From: Yersinia enterocolitica subsp. enterocolitica
Lineage (GTDB): Bacteria; Pseudomonadota; Gammaproteobacteria; Enterobacterales; Enterobacteriaceae
Assembly: GCF_901472495.1 (NCBI RefSeq)
Contig: NZ_LR590469.1
Coordinates: forward strand, 4,464,001 to 4,528,000
Direction: 5' to 3'
DNA: 64,000 nucleotides
The translations under genes were made by a program, and so were the position numbers. A model generated the notes under the pieces. It had not been told where the DNA came from. It searched no databases and saw nothing but the letters and a program-made list of their open reading frames with translations. Every line of letters begins with the position of its first letter. Position 1 is the stretch's first letter. Below are positions 27,285 to 36,225 of the stretch, one piece after another.

Positions 27285-28325
27285 TTACAGATTGTTTAAT
27301 TCATCACGATATGGCGTTAAATCGCCGATATTGTTGCTGACCCATTGAGGGTCGTAATAAGTATCGAGATAACGCTCACCGCTGTCGCACAGTAACGTCA
27401 CGATAGCGCCGGTTTTACCTTGCTCGCGCATCTGCTTAGCGAGTTGTAATGTTCCCCAAACGTTAGTGCCGGTTGACGCTCCCACTTTGCGGCCCAAAAT
27501 GCCTTCCAGCCAATGGATGGTAGCAACGCTGGCTGCATCAGGAACCCGCAACATACTGTCAATCACTTCTGGAATGAATGATGGCTCCGCTCGCGGCCGG
27601 CCAATACCTTCAATACGGCTGCCACAACTGCCGGTTACGGTACGGTCACTGTGACAAAAACAATCATAAAAAACGGAGTTTTCCGGATCGACCACCATCA
27701 GTTGGGTGTCATGCCCTTGATAGCGAATGTAGCGCCCCAAAGTGGCTGAGGTGCCGCCGGTACCTGCGCTCATCACGATATAGTCAGGTACGGGGAAAGG
27801 TTCGCGCGCCATTTGGCGGAAAATGCTATCGGCAATATTATTATTGCCGCGCCAATCAGTTGCCCGCTCAGCATAGGTGAACTGATCCATATAGTGGCCG
27901 TTAAGTTCATGCGCCAATTGCTCGGAGGCAGCATAAATTTGCCCGGCACTTTCAACAAAATGACAGCGGCCACCATACAAGGAGATTTGCTCCACTTTAC
28001 GCCGGGCAGTGCAGCTTGGCATTACCGCGATAAAGGGCAAACCAATTAAGCGAGCAAAGTAGGCCTCCGACACCGCCGTGCTCCCAGATGAAGCCTCGAT
28101 TATCGTTGTGTCTTCTTTAATCCAGCCATTACATAAGCCATAGAGGAACAATGAACGGGCCAAACGGTGCTTTAAGCTACCGGTTGGATGCGTGCTTTCA
28201 TCTTTTAAATAGAGATAAATGCCAGGGAATGCAGGCAGATTAAGGCGAATCAGGTGTGTATCAGCGGAGCGTTGAAAATCGGCTTCTATTTCGCTGATCG
28301 CATTTTTTACCCAAGTGTTGGTCAT
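27285..28325 (-). CDS. cdsH: PLP-dependent L-cysteine desulfhydrase (CdsH/CcdA type)
   Basis: 346-residue fold-type II PLP enzyme of the cysteine synthase family. The PLP-lysine region is HPTGSLKHRLARSLF. The phosphate-binding glycines are SAGTGGTSATLGRYI, and the Ser/Thr loop is EASSGSTAVSEAY. Relatives paired with a divergent ybaO/decR gene break down cysteine to pyruvate, ammonia and sulfide (Salmonella cdsH, Pantoea ananatis ccdA). The neighbouring decR here supports the same role, detoxifying excess cysteine, over a biosynthetic synthase. The ATG at 28325 gives MTNTWVKNAISEIEADF; a longer frame would add a hydrophobic stretch made of promoter DNA. E. coli lacks this gene at the locus. 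Confidence 0.8.
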   Translation of the reverse strand: MTNTWVKNAISEIEADFQRSADTHLIRLNLPAFPGIYLYLKDESTHPTGSLKHRLARSLFLYGLCNGWIKEDTTIIEASSGSTAVSEAYFARLIGLPFIAVMPSCTARRKVEQISLYGGRCHFVESAGQIYAASEQLAHELNGHYMDQFTYAERATDWRGNNNIADSIFRQMAREPFPVPDYIVMSAGTGGTSATLGRYIRYQGHDTQLMVVDPENSVFYDCFCHSDRTVTGSCGSRIEGIGRPRAEPSFIPEVIDSMLRVPDAASVATIHWLEGILGRKVGASTGTNVWGTLQLAKQMREQGKTGAIVTLLCDSGERYLDTYYDPQWVSNNIGDLTPYRDELNNL

Positions 28326-28424
28326 TTTTATGGCCTGCGATGTAGGTAGTAAACTAATGATGACTAGATTAACGGTTATTAAAGAAAAAAACGTTGCCAT
28401 TTTTCCTTCTTTATCGCCAAATGG

Positions 28425-28439
28425 TAGAAATTTATTCTA
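28425..28439. promoter_or_regulatory. Lrp/AsnC-type operator between cdsH and decR
   Basis: TAGAAATTTATTCTA is a perfect 5-base inverted repeat around ATTTA. It agrees at 14 of 15 positions with the published Lrp consensus YAGHAWATTWTDCTR. It lies 12 bases before the decR start and about 100 bases from cdsH, well placed for DecR autoregulation and control of the divergent gene. Confidence 0.6.
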
Positions 28440-28451
28440 TGGTTGCTCGCT

Positions 28452-28913
28452 ATGTTAGATAAAACTGACCGTAAACTTCTGTGCATGTTGCAAGAAGATT
28501 GCACGCAGTCGCTGCAAGTACTGGCCGAAGCCGTCAATTTGACCTCTACACCCTGTTGGAAACGTTTGAAGCGCCTTGAGGATGAGGGGTTTATTCGTGG
28601 GCGCGTGGCATTACTAGACAGTGAAAAATTAGGATTAGGACTCACCGCATTTGTACTGATCAAGACACAGCAGCATAATAGCGGTTGGTATCAGGAGTTC
28701 GTCGAGTTCACTAAGCAGATGCCAGAGGTGCTGGCCTTCTATCGCATGGCGGGGGAATACGACTATTTGATGCAGGTCGAAGTTGCCGATATGAAAAGCT
28801 ATGACAGTTTTTACAAACGTATGGTTAACGGTGTTCCAGGGTTGATTGATGTGACTTCGAGCTTTGCGATGGAAAAGATTAAATACACCACCGTGTTGCC
28901 AGTACCTGAGTGA
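28452..28913 (+). CDS. decR: DecR (YbaO), Lrp/AsnC-family cysteine-responsive regulator
   Basis: 153-residue Lrp-family transcription factor. The N-terminal helix-turn-helix (LAEAVNLTSTPCWKRLKRLE) is followed by the RAM ligand-binding domain (GLTAFVLIKTQ to SFAMEKIKYTT). In E. coli DecR activates a cysteine-detoxification operon; in Pantoea its homologue controls the adjacent desulfhydrase. The ATG gives MLDKTDRKLL as in E. coli; an in-frame TTG three codons upstream is unlikely. Divergent from cdsH with a likely operator between. Confidence 0.92.
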   Translation: MLDKTDRKLLCMLQEDCTQSLQVLAEAVNLTSTPCWKRLKRLEDEGFIRGRVALLDSEKLGLGLTAFVLIKTQQHNSGWYQEFVEFTKQMPEVLAFYRMAGEYDYLMQVEVADMKSYDSFYKRMVNGVPGLIDVTSSFAMEKIKYTTVLPVPE

Positions 28914-28995
28914 TAACCCGCTATGGTTCAAACAGCTGAAGTGTTGGCTGCCTGGCATCTATTGGATATAAAAAACCATTTTAACGATGATATTC

Positions 28996-29122
28996 TATAC
29001 CCTAAATAATTCGAGTTGCAGGAAGGCGGCAATTAAGCGAATCCCCAAAAGCTTACTCACGTAAGTGACTGGGGGGAACGAAAGCAGCCAACGTACATGC
29101 AGTTTGAAGTATGACAGGTATA
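28996..29122 (+). repeat. ERIC (IRU) repeat, full-length 127 bases
   Basis: Exactly 127 bases from TATACCC to GGTATA, the standard full ERIC length. It has AATTCGAGTTGCAGGAAGG, AAGTGACTGGGG and CAACGTACATGCAG in the usual order. Same orientation as the copy at 1622-1750. It sits in the decR-mdlA gap, 65 bases before mdlA, so it probably lies in or next to the mdlA leader. Confidence 0.95.
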
Positions 29123-29187
29123 CTTCCTTGTCGCGTTTAGCGAACAAATACCGATGTTATTCGGTGTCAGATCATGGATAAAACTGC

Positions 29188-30954
29188 GTGAGATTGTTTG
29201 CACAATTAGGCTGGTATTTCCGCCGTGAATGGCGTCGCTATGTAGGTGCTGTGCTGCTACTGATCGTTATTGCTATTTTGCAATTATTGCCCCCTAAATT
29301 GGTCGGGGTAATTGTCGATGGCATCAGCACCAAACAGATGTCGACCAATATGTTATTGGTATGGATTGGCGTGATGCTGGTGACGGCCATCGTGGTATAT
29401 TTGCTGCGCTATGTTTGGCGAGTGTTACTTTTCGGGGCCTCCTATCAATTGGCCGTGGAGTTACGGGCGAATTTTTATCGCCAACTTAGCCGCCAGGCTC
29501 CTGGGTTCTATTTACGTCACCGTACTGGCGATTTAATGGCACGCGCCACGAATGATGTTGACCGCGTAGTTTTTGCCGCAGGTGAGGGCGTATTGACGCT
29601 AGTAGATTCGCTGGTGATGGGGTGTGCGGTGCTGATTGTCATGAGCACGCAAATCAGTTGGGAACTGACCTTGCTGTCATTGCTTCCTATGCCAGTCATG
29701 GCGGTGGTTATCAAATATTACGGCGATCAACTGCATCAGCGTTTTAAGTCAGCTCAGGGAGCATTTTCAGCTCTGAATAATCAGGCGCAGGAAAGCCTCA
29801 CCAGCATTCGCATGATCAAAGCCTTTGGTCTGGAAAACAGTCAGTCGCAACAATTTGCGAAGGTTGCTGAGGAAGCGGGTGCCAAGAATATGTATGTCGC
29901 TCGTATTGACGCCCGTTTTGATCCAACCATTTATATTGCTATCGGTATCGCAAATTTATTAGCCATCGGTGGTGGTAGCTGGATGGTGGTCAATCACAGC
30001 ATCACCTTAGGGCAGTTAACCAGCTTTGTGATGTATTTGGGGCTAATGATCTGGCCGATGCTGGCACTGGCGTGGATGTTCAATATTGTTGAACGCGGCA
30101 GTGCTGCCTATAGTCGTATCCGCAGTTTGCTGGAAGAAGCGCCAGTCGTGAAAGATGGCGACATCGCATTATCAAACGATCGCGGTACTTTAGCGGTGAA
30201 TATTCGTCATTTCTATTACCCTGAAGCTGAAAAGCCCGCTTTACACGATGTATCACTGAAATTGGCACCGGGGCAGATGTTAGGTTTATGTGGGCCAACG
30301 GGTTCCGGCAAAAGTACCTTATTGGCATTAATTCAGCGGCAATTCGATATTGATGACGGCATGATTTGTTATCAAGGGCATCCGCTGTCTGATATCCGTT
30401 TGCATGACTGGCGCGGGCGTTTATCGGTGGTTAGTCAGACACCTTTCTTATTCTCTGATACGGTCGCGGCTAACATTGCTTTAGGTAAACCTGATGCCAC
30501 TCAGGATCAAATCGAACGCGCTGCTCGTTTAGCCAGCGTACATGAAGACATCCTGCGTCTCCCACAAGGATATGACACTGAGGTGGGTGAGCGCGGTGTG
30601 ATGCTGTCTGGTGGGCAAAAGCAGCGAATTTCTATTGCTCGGGCATTGTTGTTGGATACTGAAATTCTGATTCTTGATGATGCACTTTCTGCGGTTGATG
30701 GCCAAACCGAACATGAAATCTTAAAGAATCTGCGCGAGTGGGGCGAGCATCGTACTGTGATTATCAGCGCCCACCGCCTTTCTGCTTTAACTGAAGCCAG
30801 CGAAATTCTGGTGTTGCAGCATGGTGGGGTGATGCAACGCGGTACGCATAATGTATTGGTGAATCAGTCTGGCTGGTATCGGGAAATGTATCGCTATCAA
30901 CAATTAGAGGCAGCATTGGATGACGGTGAGTCGGAGGCCAAAACCGATGAGTAA
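29188..30954 (+). CDS. mdlA: MdlA, ABC-type multidrug-like transporter half
   Basis: Half-transporter of 588 residues, an exporter-type membrane domain fused to an ATPase. Six helices are followed by Walker A GPTGSGKS, signature LSGGQKQR and Walker B ILILDDALS. It should act as a heterodimer with MdlB; the substrate is unknown. The start is GTG; MRLFAQLGWYFRREWRRY matches E. coli MdlA from its first residue. The last 8 bases overlap mdlB, so translation is coupled. Confidence 0.94.
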   Translation: MRLFAQLGWYFRREWRRYVGAVLLLIVIAILQLLPPKLVGVIVDGISTKQMSTNMLLVWIGVMLVTAIVVYLLRYVWRVLLFGASYQLAVELRANFYRQLSRQAPGFYLRHRTGDLMARATNDVDRVVFAAGEGVLTLVDSLVMGCAVLIVMSTQISWELTLLSLLPMPVMAVVIKYYGDQLHQRFKSAQGAFSALNNQAQESLTSIRMIKAFGLENSQSQQFAKVAEEAGAKNMYVARIDARFDPTIYIAIGIANLLAIGGGSWMVVNHSITLGQLTSFVMYLGLMIWPMLALAWMFNIVERGSAAYSRIRSLLEEAPVVKDGDIALSNDRGTLAVNIRHFYYPEAEKPALHDVSLKLAPGQMLGLCGPTGSGKSTLLALIQRQFDIDDGMICYQGHPLSDIRLHDWRGRLSVVSQTPFLFSDTVAANIALGKPDATQDQIERAARLASVHEDILRLPQGYDTEVGERGVMLSGGQKQRISIARALLLDTEILILDDALSAVDGQTEHEILKNLREWGEHRTVIISAHRLSALTEASEILVLQHGGVMQRGTHNVLVNQSGWYREMYRYQQLEAALDDGESEAKTDE

Positions 30955-32725
30955 AGTTCAGCAACTTTGGCCAACCCTCAAGCGCCTGCTTTCTTATGGC
31001 TCCCCCTATCGCAAGCCATTAGGGCTGGCGGTGCTGATGCTGTGGGTTGCTGCAGCAGCCGAAGTCAGCGGCCCACTGTTGATCAGCTATTTCATTGACC
31101 ATGTAGTGGCGAAAGGCACGTTACCTTTGGGATTAGTCAGTGGGCTGGCCTTGGCTTATTTGCTGCTGCAATTGCTGGCAGCCGCATTGCACTATTTTCA
31201 AGCATTGCTGTTTAATCGCGCGGCAGTCGGTGTGGTTCAAAGGCTCAGGATTGAAGTGATGGACGCAGCTTTGCGTCAGCCTCTCAGTGCTTTTGATACT
31301 CAACCTGTCGGGCAATTGATTTCCCGCGTAACCAACGATACCGAAGTCATAAAAGATTTGTATGTGATGGTGGTGTCGACGGTATTGAAAAGTGCGGCGT
31401 TAATTGGTGCAATGTTGGTGGCGATGTTCAGTCTGGATTGGCGCATGGCGCTGATTTCTATTTGTATTTTTCCTACGGTACTGGTGGTTATGGCGATTTA
31501 CCAGCGCTACAGCACGCCAGTTGTGCGTCGGGTGCGGGCCTATGTGGCCGATATTAACGACGGCTTTAATGAAGTCATTAGCGGGATGGGCGTTATTCAA
31601 CAGTTCCGCCAGCAGGCGCGTTTTGGTGAGCGTATGGAGTCTGCCAGCCGTGCACATTATAAGGCGCGGATGCAAACATTGCGTCTGGAAGGCTTTCTGC
31701 TGCGCCCGTTACTGAGCCTGTTTTCTGCCATGGTGCTATGCGGTTTATTGCTGCTTTTCGGTTTCAGCCCGGAAGGTTCAGTCGGGGTTGGGGTGCTATA
31801 TGCATTTATCAACTACCTTGGCCGCCTCAATGAGCCTTTGATTGAATTGACATCACAGCAGTCGATTTTGCAACAGGCGGTGGTCGCGGGAGAGCGTATT
31901 TTCGATTTGATGGACCGCGTCCAGCAAGGATATGGTAGCGATGATCGCCCGCTGACCAGCGGCCATATTCAAGTGAAAAATGTCAGCTTTGCTTATCGCC
32001 ACGATAAAATGGTGCTGCAAAATATTTCCCTTGATGTGCCTTCACACGGCTTTGTCGCTTTAGTTGGGCATACCGGTAGTGGCAAGAGTACCCTGGCAAA
32101 TCTGTTAATGGGCTATTACCCAGTGCAGCAAGGCGAGATTTTGCTTGATGGTCGCCCGCTGGTCGAATTATCACATCAAACTTTGCGACAGGGCGTTGCT
32201 ATGGTGCAGCAAGACCCAGTGGTATTGGCTGATTCGTTTTTTGCCAATGTGACATTAGGTCGTGATATTAGTGAGCAGCAAGTGTGGGATGCGCTGGAAA
32301 CTGTGCAACTGGCCTCGCTAGTCCGAGCGTTGCCTGATGGACTACACAGTTTGCTTGGGGAGCAGGGCAACACGCTATCCGTCGGGCAAAAACAGCTATT
32401 GGCGATGGCACGCGTATTGGTGCAAGCGCCACAAATTCTGATTTTGGATGAAGCGACCGCCAATATTGATTCGGGCACTGAACAGGCCATTCAGCGGGCA
32501 TTGCAGTTGATTCGCAAAAACACCACGCTGGTGGTGATAGCTCACCGCCTTTCAACGATTGTCGATGCTGATACTATTTTGGTATTGCACCGTGGTGTGG
32601 CTGTTGAGCAGGGTAAGCATCAAGAGTTGCTAGCTGCACATGGGCGTTATTATCAAATGTATCAGTTGCAATTAGTCAGTGAAGATTTGGCAGCTATTGA
32701 TCAAGTCGAAACTGCAGTCAGTTAA
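30947..32725 (+). CDS. mdlB: MdlB, ABC-type multidrug-like transporter half
   Basis: Partner half-transporter of 592 residues. Six helices, Walker A GHTGSGKS, signature LSVGQKQL (a non-canonical second residue, VGQ instead of GGQ) and Walker B ILILDEATA with H-loop AHRLS. The asymmetry of signature motifs between MdlA and MdlB is usual for heterodimeric exporters. The ATG overlaps the last codons of mdlA. A longer frame reads back into mdlA and is rejected. Confidence 0.94.
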   Translation: MSKVQQLWPTLKRLLSYGSPYRKPLGLAVLMLWVAAAAEVSGPLLISYFIDHVVAKGTLPLGLVSGLALAYLLLQLLAAALHYFQALLFNRAAVGVVQRLRIEVMDAALRQPLSAFDTQPVGQLISRVTNDTEVIKDLYVMVVSTVLKSAALIGAMLVAMFSLDWRMALISICIFPTVLVVMAIYQRYSTPVVRRVRAYVADINDGFNEVISGMGVIQQFRQQARFGERMESASRAHYKARMQTLRLEGFLLRPLLSLFSAMVLCGLLLLFGFSPEGSVGVGVLYAFINYLGRLNEPLIELTSQQSILQQAVVAGERIFDLMDRVQQGYGSDDRPLTSGHIQVKNVSFAYRHDKMVLQNISLDVPSHGFVALVGHTGSGKSTLANLLMGYYPVQQGEILLDGRPLVELSHQTLRQGVAMVQQDPVVLADSFFANVTLGRDISEQQVWDALETVQLASLVRALPDGLHSLLGEQGNTLSVGQKQLLAMARVLVQAPQILILDEATANIDSGTEQAIQRALQLIRKNTTLVVIAHRLSTIVDADTILVLHRGVAVEQGKHQELLAAHGRYYQMYQLQLVSEDLAAIDQVETAVS

Positions 32726-32893
32726 AGAATAAGCGATGGGGTCAGCGGCTCCATCACTTTTCGCCATTCCACTGATATTAATTTTCATTTCAGTCAATAA
32801 CTCTGCCACTGCCTATTAGGAATAAGCTGCCGCACCATAATCAGGCAAAACCATAGCGCGAATATACCGCAGTGCACTTCTGTGACGCGTGTC

Positions 32894-32908
32894 GCACTAT
32901 TTTGGTGC
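32894..32908. promoter_or_regulatory. NtrC (GlnG) binding site upstream of glnK
   Basis: GCACTATTTTGGTGC fits the NtrC enhancer consensus (GCAC, 5-7 bases, GGTGC with dyad symmetry). It lies about 120 bases upstream of the sigma-54 promoter, a normal enhancer distance. A weaker partner (CACACC...TTGTGC) lies near 32940. Confidence 0.75.
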
Positions 32909-33015
32909 GCAAAAACTGTTCAATCCACTCTATTTCGTCACACCGCTATTGTGCTGCGTATCTCAACCCCCATCAGTTCGCCATTTCAGTATTAAATTCT
33001 CGTCAATATTATTTA

Positions 33016-33031
33016 TGGCATAGCCTTTGCT
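33016..33031 (+). promoter_or_regulatory. Sigma-54 promoter of glnK-amtB
   Basis: TGGCATAGCCTTTGCT has the essential GG and GC exactly 10 bases apart and only one mismatch in each -24/-12 block. It lies about 107 bases before glnK. Nitrogen-limitation control is therefore very likely. The remaining bases of 32726-33137 show no gene; a weak hairpin GATGG/CCATC at 32735-32755 may end mdlB. Confidence 0.88.
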
Positions 33032-33137
33032 TTACTTGTTTTAAGAAAAGTAAATGTTTTAAGAAAGGTAAGTGTTTTGTAGAAGATAAGTATTTCGTGG
33101 CCGACATAAATTCGACTTAATTCGAGAAGGGGCAAAT

Positions 33138-33476
33138 ATGAAGCTGGTTACCGTGGTTATCAAACCATTTAAGTTGGAGGATGTGCGCGAAGCCTTGTCC
33201 TCAGTAGGTATTCAGGGGTTGACCGTAACCGAAGTGAAAGGATTTGGTCGCCAGAAAGGGCACGCAGAACTCTATCGGGGAGCGGAATACAGCGTCAATT
33301 TCTTACCCAAAGTGAAAATTGATATTGCGATTGCGGATGATCAATTAGATGAAGTGATTGATGTTATTAGTAAGGCCGCTTATACCGGAAAAATTGGTGA
33401 CGGCAAAATTTTCGTTGCTGAATTGCAACGTGTTATTCGCATCCGTACCGGCGAAACAGACGAAGCAGCACTGTAA
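33138..33476 (+). CDS. glnK: Nitrogen regulatory PII protein GlnK
   Basis: 112-residue PII signalling protein. It binds ATP and 2-oxoglutarate, is uridylylated by GlnD, and blocks AmtB when nitrogen is plentiful. The T-loop tyrosine is Tyr51 (GAEYSVNF). The signature KIGDGKIFV and the C-terminal RIRTGETDEAAL are complete. GAAGGGG precedes the ATG. First gene of a sigma-54/NtrC-driven operon with amtB. Confidence 0.97.
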   Translation: MKLVTVVIKPFKLEDVREALSSVGIQGLTVTEVKGFGRQKGHAELYRGAEYSVNFLPKVKIDIAIADDQLDEVIDVISKAAYTGKIGDGKIFVAELQRVIRIRTGETDEAAL

Positions 33477-33512
33477 TTTGCAGGCTCAAATTTAGTGAAT
33501 AGGGATGGGTTG

Positions 33513-34805
33513 ATGATGAAAAAACTTTTATCCGTGTTGGGCCTGAGTTCGGTAGCGATGCTGCCTTCTTTGGCAATGGCTGCTGCACCGGCAGTGGCTG
33601 ACAAAGCAGATAATGCCTTTATGATGATTTGCACCGCGTTGGTGCTGTTTATGACCGTGCCCGGTATTGCCCTGTTCTACGGCGGCCTGCTGCGTTCCAA
33701 AAACGTATTGTCAATGATGACTCAGGTCATGGTGAGTTTTGCGCTAATTTGTGTCTTATGGATTTTGTATGGTTACAGCCTGGCGTTCAGTACGGGCAAC
33801 GCGTTCTTCGGTAACTTCGATATGGCGATGCTCAAAGGTATCGGCCTGACCAGCTTGAGCGGCACCTTCTACCAATATATCCATGTGGTATTCCAGGCTT
33901 CCTTCGCCTGTATCACAGTAGCTCTGGTGGTGGGTTCATTTGCTGAGCGTATCCGTTTCTCTGCGGTACTTATTTTTGCTGTGCTGTGGTTCACCTTCTC
34001 ATACCTGCCAATGGCGCACATGGTATGGGGCGGCGGTTTCCTGGCAATGGACGGCGCACTGGACTTTGCGGGCGGTACTGTAGTGCATATTAACGCCGCG
34101 ATCGCGGGGTTGGTTGGGGCTTACTTACTGGGTAAACGTGCCGGTTTTGGTAAAGAGGCATTTAAACCTCACAACTTACCAATGGTGTTCACCGGGACGG
34201 CAATTCTGTATATCGGCTGGTTTGGTTTCAACGCCGGTTCAGCCAGCGCCGCTAACGAAATCGCTGCATTGGCTTTCTTGAATACTGTTGTTGCAACCGC
34301 AGGTGCCATTCTTTCCTGGGTATTTGCTGAGTGGATTTTGCGTGGCAAGCCGTCTTTGTTAGGTGCATGTTCAGGTTGTATCGCCGGTTTGGTTGCGATT
34401 ACACCTGCGGCAGGTACTGTTGGTGTCGGTGGCGCACTGATTATCGGCTTAGTGGGTGGGGTTGCCGGTCTGTGGGGGGTGGTGCTGCTGAAGAAATGGC
34501 TGCGGGTCGATGATACCTGCGACGTGTTCGGTGTCCACGGCGTGTGCGGGATTGTCGGTTGTATCCTGACGGGGGTCTTCACCTCTGCTTCATTGGGCGG
34601 CACAGGTTATGCAGCTGGCGTCACTATGGGTCATCAAGTGGGTGTACAGTTGTTCAGTGTGGGGGTGTGTTTGGTCTGGTCCGGTGTGGTTGCTTTCGTT
34701 GCCTATAAAATTGCTGACCTGGTGGTTGGCCTACGGGTACCAGAAGAGCAAGAACGCGAAGGTCTGGATGTCAACAGCCACGGCGAAAATGCTTATAATC
34801 AGTAA
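33513..34805 (+). CDS. amtB: Ammonium channel AmtB
   Basis: Trimeric inner-membrane ammonium channel, 430 residues. The signal peptide ends AMA-AAPA (about 23), then eleven helices. The pore-lining pair of histidines (TVVHINAAIAG and CDVFGVHGVCG), the gating phenylalanines and the WFGFNAGSA segment are conserved. The C-terminal GlnK-binding tail (VPEEQEREGLDVNSHGE) is intact. The ATG at 33513 has AGGGA 7 bases before it; a GTG 18 bases upstream is less likely. A second ATG follows directly. Confidence 0.96.
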   Translation: MMKKLLSVLGLSSVAMLPSLAMAAAPAVADKADNAFMMICTALVLFMTVPGIALFYGGLLRSKNVLSMMTQVMVSFALICVLWILYGYSLAFSTGNAFFGNFDMAMLKGIGLTSLSGTFYQYIHVVFQASFACITVALVVGSFAERIRFSAVLIFAVLWFTFSYLPMAHMVWGGGFLAMDGALDFAGGTVVHINAAIAGLVGAYLLGKRAGFGKEAFKPHNLPMVFTGTAILYIGWFGFNAGSASAANEIAALAFLNTVVATAGAILSWVFAEWILRGKPSLLGACSGCIAGLVAITPAAGTVGVGGALIIGLVGGVAGLWGVVLLKKWLRVDDTCDVFGVHGVCGIVGCILTGVFTSASLGGTGYAAGVTMGHQVGVQLFSVGVCLVWSGVVAFVAYKIADLVVGLRVPEEQEREGLDVNSHGENAYNQ

Positions 34806-34868
34806 GTTAATAATATCAGTAAGTTATCGCTGATAGTAGAATAAATAATAATGATGTAGCAGAATAAG

Positions 34869-35075
34869 GGGCGATGGGGACATCGCCCTGAGGTTAATGA
34901 CAAAGTGCCCGTAACGGTGAAAACAGGCAGATCGTAAAGACGCCATAAACCCCTCCCTGGGGGCTCGACCCGCGCCCTCCCTGGCGCGGACGCTTTACTC
35001 TTCTACCTGCCTTCACCTTGCAAGATCGAGTTCTCGAGGTTTGTCAGCAGTCTGGGGGCGATGGAGACATCGCCC
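34869..35075. repeat. Nested palindromic repeat element, copy 1 (amtB-tesB gap)
   Basis: Outer frame: two nearly identical hairpins, GGGCGATG..CATCGCCC at 34869-34888 and again at 35056-35075. Inside them is an inverted repeat TGACAAA (34898-34904) and TTTGTCA (35040-35046). A further imperfect pairing GGTGAAAACAGGCAGA against TCTACCTGCCTTCACC lies between. The boundaries AGGTTAATGACAAA and TTTGTCAGCAGTC recur in copy 2 at 43006-43178. The right hairpin followed by TTCTATTTTTTG probably terminates amtB. May belong to a known Yersinia family such as YPAL; I cannot confirm that. Confidence 0.7.
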
Positions 35076-35104
35076 TTCTATTTTTTGTTATGAACGATTT
35101 TTTG

Positions 35105-35968
35105 CTATAACCGATGTAAACGAATCACACCTTCCTGCACCGTAGAGGCAACCAAGACCCCTTCCCGGTTATAGATTTGCCCGCGAACAAAGCCACGAGC
35201 ACCTGAAGCTGAGGTACTTTCTACCGCATACAACAACCAGTCATCAAGACGGAATGGGCGATGGAACCACATGGAATGATCGATTGTGGCGATTTGCACC
35301 CCCGGTTCAAGGAACCCAATTCCATGAGGCTGCAAGGCCGTCGGTAAGAAATTAAAATCAGAGGCATAACCCAGTAAATATTGATGAACTCGCAAGTCAT
35401 CCGGCATTTCGCCGTTAGCCTTAAACCAGACATAGCGATTGGGTTCCGCTGTCGAACCTTGCAGTGGGTTGTGGAATTTCACCGGACGCATTTCAATCGG
35501 TTGATGGCCGATAAATTTATCCCGCACTTTCTCGGGAATTAAATGGGCAAATTTGCGGGCGATGTCTGTTTCAGACATTAATCCCTCCGGTGGTGGGACG
35601 TCCGGCATGGTATTTTGGTGCTCAAAACCCTCTTCCTGACTCTGGAATGACGCCGTCATATAAAAGATAGGTTTACCATTTTGAATCGCACTGACCCGAC
35701 GGGCGCTGAAACTGTTACCATCGCGCAGTGTTTCTACGTCATAAATGATGGGTTTGCTGCTGTCCCCCGGACGTAAAAAATAGCTGTGAAATGAATGGAC
35801 CACTCGATCAGTGGGGACAGTTTGTTTTGCCGCATAAATCGCCTGACCGACAACTTGCCCCCCGAAGACCTGGCGTAAACCTAGATCTTCACTTTGGCCA
35901 CGGAAGATCCCTTCTTCAATTTTTTCAAGAAAGAGTAGATCGAGCAATTTTTTTAATGCCTGGCTCAT
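35105..35968 (-). CDS. tesB: Acyl-CoA thioesterase II
   Basis: Double-hotdog thioesterase of 287 residues that hydrolyses medium and long-chain acyl-CoA in the cytosol. It has the N-terminal FRGQSEDLGLRQVFGGQVVGQA segment, VVHSFHSYFLRPGD, and catalytic Asp in GYASDFNFL. The C-terminal IDHSMWFHRPFRLDDW and RGFVRGQIYNREG match TesB throughout. Convergent with amtB across the repeat element. Confidence 0.96.
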   Translation of the reverse strand: MSQALKKLLDLLFLEKIEEGIFRGQSEDLGLRQVFGGQVVGQAIYAAKQTVPTDRVVHSFHSYFLRPGDSSKPIIYDVETLRDGNSFSARRVSAIQNGKPIFYMTASFQSQEEGFEHQNTMPDVPPPEGLMSETDIARKFAHLIPEKVRDKFIGHQPIEMRPVKFHNPLQGSTAEPNRYVWFKANGEMPDDLRVHQYLLGYASDFNFLPTALQPHGIGFLEPGVQIATIDHSMWFHRPFRLDDWLLYAVESTSASGARGFVRGQIYNREGVLVASTVQEGVIRLHRL

Positions 35969-36225
35969 GTTGTGGCCCCTGGTGGTTGAGTTCGTACACA
36001 GTGTGCTGAATCATCAGGGCTATCGTCAATATATTGCTGTGAAACAGCTGTGCGGTTGAAGCTAGCCTTATAAGGAATAGTCTGATAAATGGCTTAATCG
36101 GGAGGGAAACGGCAGGGACTAGCAGATTGTGCTATAATTAGCTTGCTAGGTGGTTGAAGCCACTTATTAAACGCGAGTTTTTTTGGATAGAACTCGCATC
36201 TTAATAATAAGAAGGAGTGCGACCT

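Noticed and set aside
34169..34603. 144-residue minus-strand frame opposite amtB
   Set aside because: Pro- and Thr-rich shadow of a hydrophobic membrane protein.
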